Assembly: GCA_015207155.1 (NCBI GenBank)
Contig: JADEXK010000048.1
Location: 1 to 46,479, forward strand
From: Nostocales cyanobacterium LEGE 11386
Lineage (GTDB): Bacteria; Cyanobacteriota; Cyanobacteriia; Cyanobacteriales; Nostocaceae
Length of the DNA: 46,479 bases
Reading direction: 5' to 3'
Shown: piece after piece, positions 40,734 through 46,479 of the stretch
How the letters are laid out: the number at the start of each line of letters is the position of its first letter
Numbering within the stretch: position 1 is the first letter of the stretch
Made by a program: the position numbers and the translations under genes
The notes under the pieces: generated by a model
Told to the model about the DNA's origin: nothing
The model's input: the letters and a program-made list of their open reading frames with translations, nothing else
The model's database searches: none

Positions 40734-41303
40734 TTAATGATTGGGTGCTACCAACACACTGACTGCCGCAGCCAAAGATGTCCCACACCAAGGACAGCCA
40801 ATTTGCAGATTCTCCGCAGGAGACACTTTATGACATTTGGGACACTCTAGTCCATAAACTCCTTGTGGCTGTGCTGGGGGTGTGGGTGGATGATGATGCC
40901 TCTGTTGTCCTGGTGGCTGTTGTGGGGGTATTGGTGGTTGTGGCGGAGTCAAAATTGTGACAGGAATACTAGCGATCGCCATCCTAGTAACTTGGAGTTT
41001 CATTTGACCCAAATAGATAATACTGCCCTCATTTAGAGGCATTTCACCCTGGACTAATTGCTGTCCATCGACAAGGGGGGGATTGGGCGATCGCAGATTT
41101 CTGATATGAAAGCGTTGCTGCTGGGTGTGAAAAAATATTTCCACATGTAGACCAGATACAGTCGGGTTACTTAGAACAATGTCACACCGGAGTGGATCGC
41201 GACCGATGCGGACGGTGCTAGGATTTTTACTTGGCTGTTGTTCATAAATATGCTGAATTCTATCTTGGCCTGCATCGTGCCACTGTAAAGTTAGTGCGTT
41301 CAT
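40734..41303 (-). CDS. FHA-domain protein with C-terminal zinc ribbon
   Basis: A 189-residue protein. The FHA domain spans about residues 28-105: VRIGRDPLRCDIVLSNPTVS (31-50), LHVEIF with His53, and NPPLVDGQQL. A Pro/His-rich linker (119-148, PQPPIPPQQPPGQQRHHHPP) follows. The C-terminal zinc ribbon has Cys154, Cys157, Cys170 and Cys173. It would bind a phosphothreonine on one end and a metal or nucleic acid or protein on the other. It lies 30 bases upstream of the FHA-flavoprotein, so the pair form an operon. Confidence 0.87.
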   Translation of the reverse strand: MNALTLQWHDAGQDRIQHIYEQQPSKNPSTVRIGRDPLRCDIVLSNPTVSGLHVEIFFHTQQQRFHIRNLRSPNPPLVDGQQLVQGEMPLNEGSIIYLGQMKLQVTRMAIASIPVTILTPPQPPIPPQQPPGQQRHHHPPTPPAQPQGVYGLECPKCHKVSPAENLQIGCPWCGTSLAAAVSVLVAPNH

Positions 41304-41421
41304 TGTTCTAACTTAGGTAACTCGTATTTAGTTACTTCAACTTTTTCCTGTGCGATTCCTAACACGATTGAGCAGACGCAAGCAAGTATTTAGCACAAAC
41401 TTCAACAAAACGATAGCGAGA

Positions 41422-42096
41422 TTATTTGCTTGATCTGGCAGATGCTAATTTATCAGCAACACGTGTGGTTTCTGGCAGCCGATATTTTGGTGTGCAGCGT
41501 AATACATAGTCAATTGCTGTAAGTAAACTGATTCTATGACCGATGGAGACATACACAGGTTTTACACCTTTACGTGTTCTTAAAGCTGCCCCAATAGTTT
41601 CACCTTTATGTATTAGAGGTTGCCAGTTACCTTTAGTATCTGGTAATTCGTCATGCTTACCAATTAACAAGGATTTTGCTACACCAATTGTGGGTATATC
41701 CAAGATTACTCCTAGATGGCTAGCTATGCCAAATCTTCGAGGATGAGCGATTCCTTGACCATCACACAAAATAATATCTGGTGTAATCTTAATTTTTTCT
41801 AGCGCGTCGAGTACTGCTGGTATTTCCCGAAATGAAAGGAAACCAGGAATATACGGAAACGAAGTAGGACGGTGTGCTATTGTCGTTTCTATTACTTGCA
41901 AATCGGGAAAACTCAACACTGCTACTGCTGCACGACTAATAGTGCCATTGGCTTCAAAACCCATATCCACCCCAGCAACGTACTGGACAGGTTGTTTAAG
42001 TTTATCTGACCGAATTACCTGATCTCGTAAACTTTCTTGAATTGCTATGGCTTCCTCCAGCGTCACAGGCCAAGGATGATGTTGATAAATTTTCAT
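41422..42096 (-). CDS. nfi: Endonuclease V (deoxyinosine repair)
   Basis: A 224-residue endonuclease V from ATG 42096 (MKIYQHHPWPVTLEEAIAIQ); a TTG four codons earlier is also possible. It cuts the second phosphodiester bond 3' to deoxyinosine. Conserved blocks are VAGVDMGF (with the metal-binding Asp), PTSFPYIPGFLSFREIPAVL (with the catalytic Glu), ILCDGQGIAHPRRFGIASHL (second Asp and His) and GVAKSLLIG. It is transcribed separately, away from the divergent prohibitin gene. Confidence 0.95.
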   Translation of the reverse strand: MKIYQHHPWPVTLEEAIAIQESLRDQVIRSDKLKQPVQYVAGVDMGFEANGTISRAAVAVLSFPDLQVIETTIAHRPTSFPYIPGFLSFREIPAVLDALEKIKITPDIILCDGQGIAHPRRFGIASHLGVILDIPTIGVAKSLLIGKHDELPDTKGNWQPLIHKGETIGAALRTRKGVKPVYVSIGHRISLLTAIDYVLRCTPKYRLPETTRVADKLASARSSK

Positions 42097-42257
42097 GAGC
42101 AAAGTCAAAATTAAAAGTGTGCTTTTCCGAAATTTTGATTGGCAATAGTGTATCTACCGATGACATTAATTTTAAAATTTTTGTAGTCTTTGAGGAAATC
42201 ACATTCATTTGTGTATCAATAATTAACGAACTATAGTACTTTCTTTAACTGAAAAAT

Positions 42258-43100
42258 ATGCGTAATATTAGCAGTAATTTTAACAACAATTTTCATTATG
42301 GATTTTATATTGCCGGAGGAATAGTTTTCTTGATTTTGGCAATTATGATCCGTCCTTTTGCCGTTGTTAATGCTGGGGAACGGGGTGTAGTTATGCAGTT
42401 TGGCAAAGTTCAGGATAAAGTTTTAGACGAAGGTCTACATCCTATTATGCCAATTGTGACATCAGTTAAAAGACTCAATGTTCGCGTTCAGCAAAATACT
42501 TTTAAATCTGATGCGGCTTCTAAAGACCTCCAAACAATCACTACAGAACTTGCAGTTAACTGGCACATTGACCCACTAAAGGTAAATAAAATTTTCCAAC
42601 AAGTTGGAGATGAGAAACTAATTATTGATGGAATTATTACCCCTGCGGTATCCGAAGTTTTGAAAGCAGCTACTGCTAAAAAAACCGCCGAAGAAGTCAT
42701 TACTAAAAGAACAGAATTAAAGCAAGAAATCGACAGTAATCTCAAAAATCGTTTAGCATCTTATGGCATTATTATAGATGATGTTTCTCTGGTAAATTTC
42801 GCCTTTTCTCCAGAGTTTAGTAGAGCAATTGAATCTAAACAAATAGCTGAACAAGAGGCTAAACAAGCAGAATTTATTGCTCAGAAAGCGACTCAAGAAG
42901 CCCAAGCAGATATCAACCGGGCTAAAGGTCAGGCTGAAGCACAAAGATTACAACGGCTAACTTTAACGCCAGATTTATTACAAAAGCAAGCCATAGAAAA
43001 ATGGGATGGTCGTTTTCCCACAGTCATGAGTGGTAATGGTTCTTTGCCATTGATCAATATTAGTCCTAGTAGTTTAGCAAGCGGAGATACTAAACAGTAA
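42258..43100 (+). CDS. Prohibitin/SPFH-family membrane protein
   Basis: A 280-residue prohibitin-like protein. A membrane helix at about residues 16-36 (FYIAGGIVFLILAIMIRPFA) is followed by the SPFH domain (VVNAGERGVVMQFGKVQDKV to about 200) and a coiled coil rich in Ala/Glu/Gln (about 195-245, EQEAKQAEFIAQKATQEAQA). It resembles Synechocystis Slr1106-type prohibitins, which form ring assemblies in membranes and may protect or organise FtsH proteases. It is a single-gene unit divergent from nfi. Confidence 0.92.
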   Translation: MRNISSNFNNNFHYGFYIAGGIVFLILAIMIRPFAVVNAGERGVVMQFGKVQDKVLDEGLHPIMPIVTSVKRLNVRVQQNTFKSDAASKDLQTITTELAVNWHIDPLKVNKIFQQVGDEKLIIDGIITPAVSEVLKAATAKKTAEEVITKRTELKQEIDSNLKNRLASYGIIIDDVSLVNFAFSPEFSRAIESKQIAEQEAKQAEFIAQKATQEAQADINRAKGQAEAQRLQRLTLTPDLLQKQAIEKWDGRFPTVMSGNGSLPLINISPSSLASGDTKQ

Positions 43101-43186
43101 TTTTGAGTGCTGATTTCTGATACTGTGTTTGTTTTCACAATACCAGGTGTACGCGCCTTGTCTGTGCAGCCCCGGTATCACCTCTG

Positions 43187-44038
43187 TTAATTTGTTGTTT
43201 GCCTTTTGAAAATAATCATTTCAGTACCAACAACTGGATTACGTGCTACCAACCTGTCTTGAGAGTCGATAATTTCTAGATGGGTAAAATCAAGTTCTTG
43301 AGAGCGTTGTAATATTTCTGTGGCTAGTTGATTTTGTTGGGATTCTGGAAGAGTGTACCAATCATCATTAATTTTGACAGTCAGATTGCTGGTACGGAAG
43401 TTAGCTTGAATGGATTCTATCAAGCCGGAGGCAAAGCGATCGCTAATTTCGGCAACTTGATTTTCAATGGCTGCAATCAAGGTTTGTTCTGGTGTCAATT
43501 TGATGGTCGGTGTTGACGTTGGCGTTAGTGTTGGTGTTGCTTCTGGTTCCGGCGTAATTTCTTCTAATGGCTGTGGCTCTGGTGCTGTTAACTCTGGTGG
43601 AATAGTAATTGAGGGAGTTGGTGTCGGTACAGGAACCTCCTCAACTGGGGGAACTGTTGCTATTTCAGTTGGTTTTTTAGTCAAAACAGTTGCAGTTGAC
43701 CAAAATATAGTTACAGTAATTACCGCGAGAATTCCTGTCAACACTGTATCTGACAAGTTGTTAGATACATTTGATGGTAAAAACAAACGGACTTGTCTTA
43801 AAAATCTATTCCATTGTGTTGCCAAACGTTGCCAAAAACTGGGTGTTTCTTCAGTACCCGGTGGGGGTGCAGTCTCCAGTTTCACCACCGCAGTTTCTAA
43901 AATTCCAATCATCCCTCGGAGAATTTGGATGATTTTGACTTTCCAAAAAGGTGGTTGACGGGAATCAGTGGACACTGACTGATTCGCTTCAGGTTCACGG
44001 GAGGAAGGGGGTTGTGAATTGGGATCGTCTTGTGACAT
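43187..44038 (-). CDS. Pro/Thr-rich single-pass membrane protein
   Basis: A 283-residue protein with a cytoplasmic N-terminal half that includes an amphipathic helix (VKIIQILRGMIGILETAVVK, 34-53). One membrane helix lies at about 97-119 (DTVLTGILAVITVTIFWSTA), followed by a Pro/Thr/Glu-rich stalk (122-180, PTPTPSITIPPELTAPEPQP) and a C-terminal alpha/beta domain (182-283, LTPEQTLIAAIENQVAEISD and FTHLEIIDSQDRLVARNPVV). The C-terminal domain looks conserved, but I cannot name it. The stalk is encoded by degenerate GTTGGTGTTG-type DNA. It may hold a small sensor or wall-linked domain outside the membrane. Confidence 0.75.
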   Translation of the reverse strand: MSQDDPNSQPPSSREPEANQSVSTDSRQPPFWKVKIIQILRGMIGILETAVVKLETAPPPGTEETPSFWQRLATQWNRFLRQVRLFLPSNVSNNLSDTVLTGILAVITVTIFWSTATVLTKKPTEIATVPPVEEVPVPTPTPSITIPPELTAPEPQPLEEITPEPEATPTLTPTSTPTIKLTPEQTLIAAIENQVAEISDRFASGLIESIQANFRTSNLTVKINDDWYTLPESQQNQLATEILQRSQELDFTHLEIIDSQDRLVARNPVVGTEMIIFKRQTTN

Positions 44039-44177
44039 GGAACTTTCACCAAAAGCAGCGAATCAAAGACAAATAACTAGCATTTTTGCTGCTGCTGCCT
44101 CTTTTGCCCTAATGTATCATTTCAATGCTCATTGCTTCTTCGGCTAAACTGACTAGTTATTGAGTTTTGGTGAGTTT

Positions 44178-45092
44178 ATGAACCTGAAACGCCGTCAATT
44201 TTTATTTTTAGGTAGTCTTGGTACTCTTGGTACAGGACTTCTCGGTTGGACACTAACTCGACAAAATGGCCAAATTGCTAATGTTGCTGATTCAGCAGTT
44301 ATAGCCGCCACCCCAGCCAAAAACAACTTGCTATTGCGTTTTGTTTCTGTTGCAGATACAGGAACTGGTGCTAAAGGACAATATGCTGTGGCTGAGGCAA
44401 TGAATTTTCATCACCAGCGAAATCCCTATGATTTAGTAGTTTTAGCTGGAGATAATATTTACAACGATGGCGAAATTGAAAAAATAGGTGCCGTTTTTGA
44501 GCGTCCCTATGAAAATTTACTGTCTCAGAATGTCAAATTTCACGCTTGTTTAGGAAATCATGACATTCGCACTGAGAATGGTGACCCACAAGTCAAATAT
44601 CCCGGCTTTAACATGAAGGGACGTTATTACACATTTCGCCGTGACGCAGTACAATTTTTTGCTTTAGATACTAACCGTAATGCTGATTGGGAGAAACAAG
44701 CAGTTTGGTTAGACCAAGAATTAAGCCGCAGTGATGCACCGTGGAAGGTAGTATTTGGGCATGACCCGTTTTATTCATCGGGACACTATGGAGTTAGCCA
44801 AGCATTAATTAAACGCTTTGTACCTTTATTTAAAAAATACAATGTGCAACTTTATATCAATGGTCACGACCACAATTATGAGCGTACTCGTGCTATTGAA
44901 GGCACAACTTATTTAACGACTGGTAGTGGTGCAGGTGTTCGTCCTGTGGGGCGTTCTGAGTGGACAGAACATGCTGCTGAAAGGTTAGCTTTTGCAGCTT
45001 ATGAAGTATATCCCGATAGAATAGAAGTCAGCACAATGGGCACTGATAAAAAGATTTTCGACAAAGGCGTAATTAAGTTTCAATCTGCTTAA
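44178..45092 (+). CDS. Tat-exported metallophosphoesterase (purple acid phosphatase-like)
   Basis: A 304-residue calcineurin-fold phosphatase from ATG 44178, preceded by GGTGAG; a TTG at 44160 would add six residues. The Tat signal is KRRQFLFLGSLGTLGTGLLG. Metal-binding motifs run in order: SVADTGTGA (Asp), VVLAGDNIY (Gly-Asp), ACLGNHDIR (Asn-His), VVFGHDPFYSSGHYG (His) and YINGHDHNYER (His-Asp-His). The spacing is that of tartrate-resistant acid phosphatases, so it probably releases phosphate from esters in the periplasm. No Pho box search was decisive by eye. Confidence 0.9.
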   Translation: MNLKRRQFLFLGSLGTLGTGLLGWTLTRQNGQIANVADSAVIAATPAKNNLLLRFVSVADTGTGAKGQYAVAEAMNFHHQRNPYDLVVLAGDNIYNDGEIEKIGAVFERPYENLLSQNVKFHACLGNHDIRTENGDPQVKYPGFNMKGRYYTFRRDAVQFFALDTNRNADWEKQAVWLDQELSRSDAPWKVVFGHDPFYSSGHYGVSQALIKRFVPLFKKYNVQLYINGHDHNYERTRAIEGTTYLTTGSGAGVRPVGRSEWTEHAAERLAFAAYEVYPDRIEVSTMGTDKKIFDKGVIKFQSA

Positions 45093-45108
45093 GTTTAGTT
45101 AAAAGTAG

Positions 45109-45126
45109 GGTGGGCAAATGCCCACC
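45109..45126. terminator. Bidirectional hairpin between convergent genes
   Basis: GGTGGGCA (45109-45116), loop AA, TGCCCACC (45119-45126). It lies 17 bases after the phosphoesterase stop and 37 bases after the end of the convergent gene at 45163. On the minus strand it is followed by CTACTTTTAAC. The GTAGGGTGGGCA...TGCCCACC form is a hairpin often repeated in cyanobacterial genomes. Confidence 0.55.
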
Positions 45127-45162
45127 GAATACATTGCATTCAAATAAAAGATTGAAGCAGTA

Positions 45163-45390
45163 CTAAATGTGATACGCCGTTATAACTTTTGTTTTGTCTT
45201 GACTGTATATTGATTCAACTCTTTGATATTCAGGATGCATCCACCAGACTTTAATCCTGTTACCTTGTGCTGAAGCACTTCCCGCTATGAAGTAACCAGC
45301 TTTTTGCATCATTTCTTCAAATTGACTGGACTCTATGACCTTACATTTAAATTGAGGTATTCCTTGTATTTGGTGCTTCTCTAGGGTCAT
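45163..45390 (-). CDS. Small unknown protein (second of an overlapping pair)
   Basis: A 75-residue soluble protein with no signal peptide. It opens MTLEKHQIQGIPQFKCKVIE and contains FEEMMQKAGYFIAGSASAQG and RIKVWWMHPEYQRVESIYSQ. It overlaps the upstream gene by 44 bases in a different frame, so it may be a translationally coupled second gene or the C-terminal half of one gene broken by a frameshift. I cannot name a family. The alpha/beta pattern with a WWMHPEY block is compatible with a small binding or toxin-like domain, but this is only an impression. Confidence 0.55.
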   Translation of the reverse strand: MTLEKHQIQGIPQFKCKVIESSQFEEMMQKAGYFIAGSASAQGNRIKVWWMHPEYQRVESIYSQDKTKVITAYHI

Positions 45391-45655
45391 AGGTTCCCTG
45401 ATACGTAGTCAATATCTTGTATCCAGGTAATACTAAAGCAATGCCAGCCGGGCTGTGAATTTTACCAGGATACTTGTAAGGTAAATCATCAGGGATACTT
45501 CCGCCAATCCGAATATTAAATCCTGGGAGCCACACATATAAACCAGGGATTAGCAAGTCCATACTATAAGCGATCGCCCTCATTTGCTCGTTTTCTTTGG
45601 GGGCGATGCTGTTCCTTATCCGTAATCCAAAGTTTGGTTTTGTGACACTTAGCAT
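45347..45655 (-). CDS. Small unknown protein next to CRISPR-like repeats
   Basis: A 102-residue protein of unknown family. The first ATG (45655) lies one base after a CRISPR-like repeat end; an internal ATG at residue 25 (MRAIAYSMDLLIPGLYVWLP) is an alternative start. The sequence is rich in Gly, Pro and Tyr (LPGFNIRIGGSIPDDLPYKY, HSPAGIALVLPGYKILTTYQ) and has no membrane helix. Its last 15 codons (GTYDPREAPNTRNTSI) overlap the next gene. Either a real two-gene unit or a frameshifted single gene. Confidence 0.55.
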   Translation of the reverse strand: MLSVTKPNFGLRIRNSIAPKENEQMRAIAYSMDLLIPGLYVWLPGFNIRIGGSIPDDLPYKYPGKIHSPAGIALVLPGYKILTTYQGTYDPREAPNTRNTSI

Positions 45656-45656
45656 A

Positions 45657-45770
45657 GTTTCAATCCCTTGTGGGGATTTTTGAATTTGTTAATTTCCTAG
45701 TGGAAATTGGTTAGTCTTTGTACAAATTTTAGGAGTTTCAATCCCTAATAGGGATTATATCTTGACAATC
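45657..45770 (-). CRISPR. Degenerate CRISPR-like repeat pair
   Basis: Two copies start GTTTCAATCCCT at 45657 and 45735 (78 bases apart), each followed after four variable bases by GGGATT; 18 of the first 22 positions agree. On the minus strand both end in GGGATTGAAAC, the usual 3' end of cyanobacterial CRISPR repeats with a CCCTATTAGGG-type palindrome. Beyond that the copies diverge. Between them is another palindrome, AATTTCC-TAGT-GGAAATT (45691-45708). No cas gene is in the window. I read it as a decayed mini-array or a pair of solo repeats. Confidence 0.45.
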
Positions 45771-45939
45771 TTCATTATAAAACCCCTGATCCAGAATTTG
45801 TCAAAGCACATGTACTCATCCAGAACTGCGCCCTTTTGTACTGTAATTATCTATTTACTCAAGAATTATTTTTAGTTGAGTTAAGAGAGCAGCGATCGCA
45901 TTATAGTAAATCACATCAACTGGACTCAGGAAAAAGTTT

Positions 45940-46236
45940 ATGATTTTAGAGGCAGTGATGCTGAATATCAAACCTGGACTGGAAGATGATTTTGAATCTG
46001 CTTTTCAAAAAGCTTCTAGTATTATCTCAAGAACTAACGGATATTTATCACATGAACTTCATCGATGTATAGAAGCTCAAAGTAAATATTTATTACTTGT
46101 AAAATGGAAGAGTTTAGAAGCTCATACTGTAGGATTTAGAGGCTCTGCTGAGTATCAAGAGTGGAAAAAATTGCTGCATCATTTCTATGAGCCATTTCCC
46201 ACTGTTGAACACTTTGAAGAAATAGAATTAGCTTAA
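45940..46236 (+). CDS. ABM-family (antibiotic biosynthesis monooxygenase-like) protein
   Basis: A 98-residue dimeric alpha-beta barrel protein of the ABM family. MILEAVMLNIKPGLEDDFES, SIISRTNGYLSHELHRCIEA and YLLLVKWKSLEAHTVGFRGS are the typical strand-helix blocks. Members are small cofactor-free oxygenases, heme-degrading enzymes or binding proteins; the heme ligands of IsdG-type enzymes are not evident. It stands alone between the CRISPR-like remnant and a partial insertion sequence. Confidence 0.88.
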   Translation: MILEAVMLNIKPGLEDDFESAFQKASSIISRTNGYLSHELHRCIEAQSKYLLLVKWKSLEAHTVGFRGSAEYQEWKKLLHHFYEPFPTVEHFEEIELA

Positions 46237-46242
46237 GTTTTT

Positions 46243-46479
46243 TGGCTCTCCCAGAGTGGTTATGATAAAATACTAAGAAAAAAGCAAATATATCTCAATA
46301 CAATTAGCAGTGATTGGTGGGAATAATCCAAGCGGGGAAGGAAATACAGAAGTAATTGAGAAGATAAAAGACAATAAATATTAAAAATAGAATTACCATT
46401 TTAATAAATATGCCTTCTAATCCCTTACTTCATTTTATTACTAAACTGATTAATATTGAAGATATCAAGGTAGTGAATT
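46243..46479 (+). mobile_element. Probable left end of an insertion sequence (ISL3-like), cut by window edge
   Basis: GGCTCTCCCAGAGTGG at 46243 resembles the GGCTCT-type terminal repeat of ISL3 elements. About 150 AT-rich bases follow, then an open frame at 46410. The right end is outside the window, so terminal repeats and target duplication cannot be compared. Confidence 0.35.
46410..46479 (+). CDS. Transposase N-terminus, probably ISL3 family (truncated)
   Basis: An ATG at 46410 opens a frame that continues to the edge: MPSNPLLHFITKLINIEDIK and three more residues (VVN). This start resembles ISL3-family transposases, which begin with a short helix before a zinc-finger domain. Only 23 residues are visible, so the assignment is tentative. 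Confidence 0.4.
   Translation, partial: MPSNPLLHFITKLINIEDIKVVN

Noticed and set aside
43467..43958. A 163-codon plus-strand frame of Gly/Val repeats
   Set aside because: It is the complement of the Pro/Thr-rich stalk of the minus-strand membrane protein; the Gly/Val pattern is a by-product of that low complexity.

Overview
The window comes from a filamentous, heterocyst-type cyanobacterium (Nostoc/Anabaena group). Seen directly: many HIP1-type GCGATCGC sites, a photosystem II D2 gene start at the left edge, light-independent protochlorophyllide reductase genes (chlL, chlN), an NDH-1 subunit (ndhN), and families of heptameric tandem repeats typical of Nostocales intergenic DNA. The ribosomal protein cluster has the cyanobacterial arrangement: no rpsJ, rpsN or rpmD within it, and adk, infA, rpmJ, truA, rplM, rpsI, rpmE and prfA downstream.

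Layout. 1-126: start of psbD (minus strand). 436-1399: a small conserved protein and an orphan ECF-type ABC ATPase. 1721-3425: a Rae1/YacP-like NYN RNase, tRNA-Asn(GUU), a small exported protein and a GNAT acetyltransferase. 3609-4885 (minus): a BlaI-type repressor with an M56 membrane protease, resembling the cyanobacterial copper switch PetR/PetP. 5158-7327: comB-like phosphatase, a second GNAT and a SAM methyltransferase. 7577-10753 (minus): chlL, a DUF5331 gene and chlN, ended by a strong terminator. 11310-11564: a Trp-rich small protein.

11756-29641 (minus): about 18 kb of translation and secretion genes, reading rplC-D-W-B, rpsS, rplV, rpsC, rplP, rpmC, rpsQ, rplN-X-E, rpsH, rplF-R, rpsE, rplO, secY, adk, infA, rpmJ, rpsM, rpsK, rpoA, rplQ, truA, rplM, rpsI, rpmE, prfA. 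An 891-bp, hairpin-rich gap separates rplC from the divergent ndhN. Many junctions in the cluster carry short tandem repeats, and one (rplP/rpsC) carries a nested inverted-repeat insertion.

30533-46479 is more accessory. It holds ndhN, a DUF3172 protein and an AMIN-domain protein, then a four-gene import operon (NrtB-like permease, NrtD-like ATPase, Tat-exported NrtA-like binding protein, NrtS-like small membrane protein). After these come a membrane protein, an SGNH hydrolase, a CPBP protease, an FHA-flavoprotein with an FHA-zinc-ribbon partner, endonuclease V, a prohibitin/SPFH protein, a Pro/Thr-rich membrane protein and an exported metallophosphoesterase. The right end has two overlapping unknown small genes next to degenerate CRISPR-like repeats, an ABM-family monooxygenase, and what looks like the left end of an insertion sequence.

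The most interesting non-routine items are the ABC-NrtS cassette, the two neighbouring FHA proteins (one fused to an FAD enzyme), the PetRP-like pair with an interspersed repeat inserted in frame, the long structured rplC leader containing an ORF-like remnant, and the CRISPR-like remnant abutting two unknown genes.
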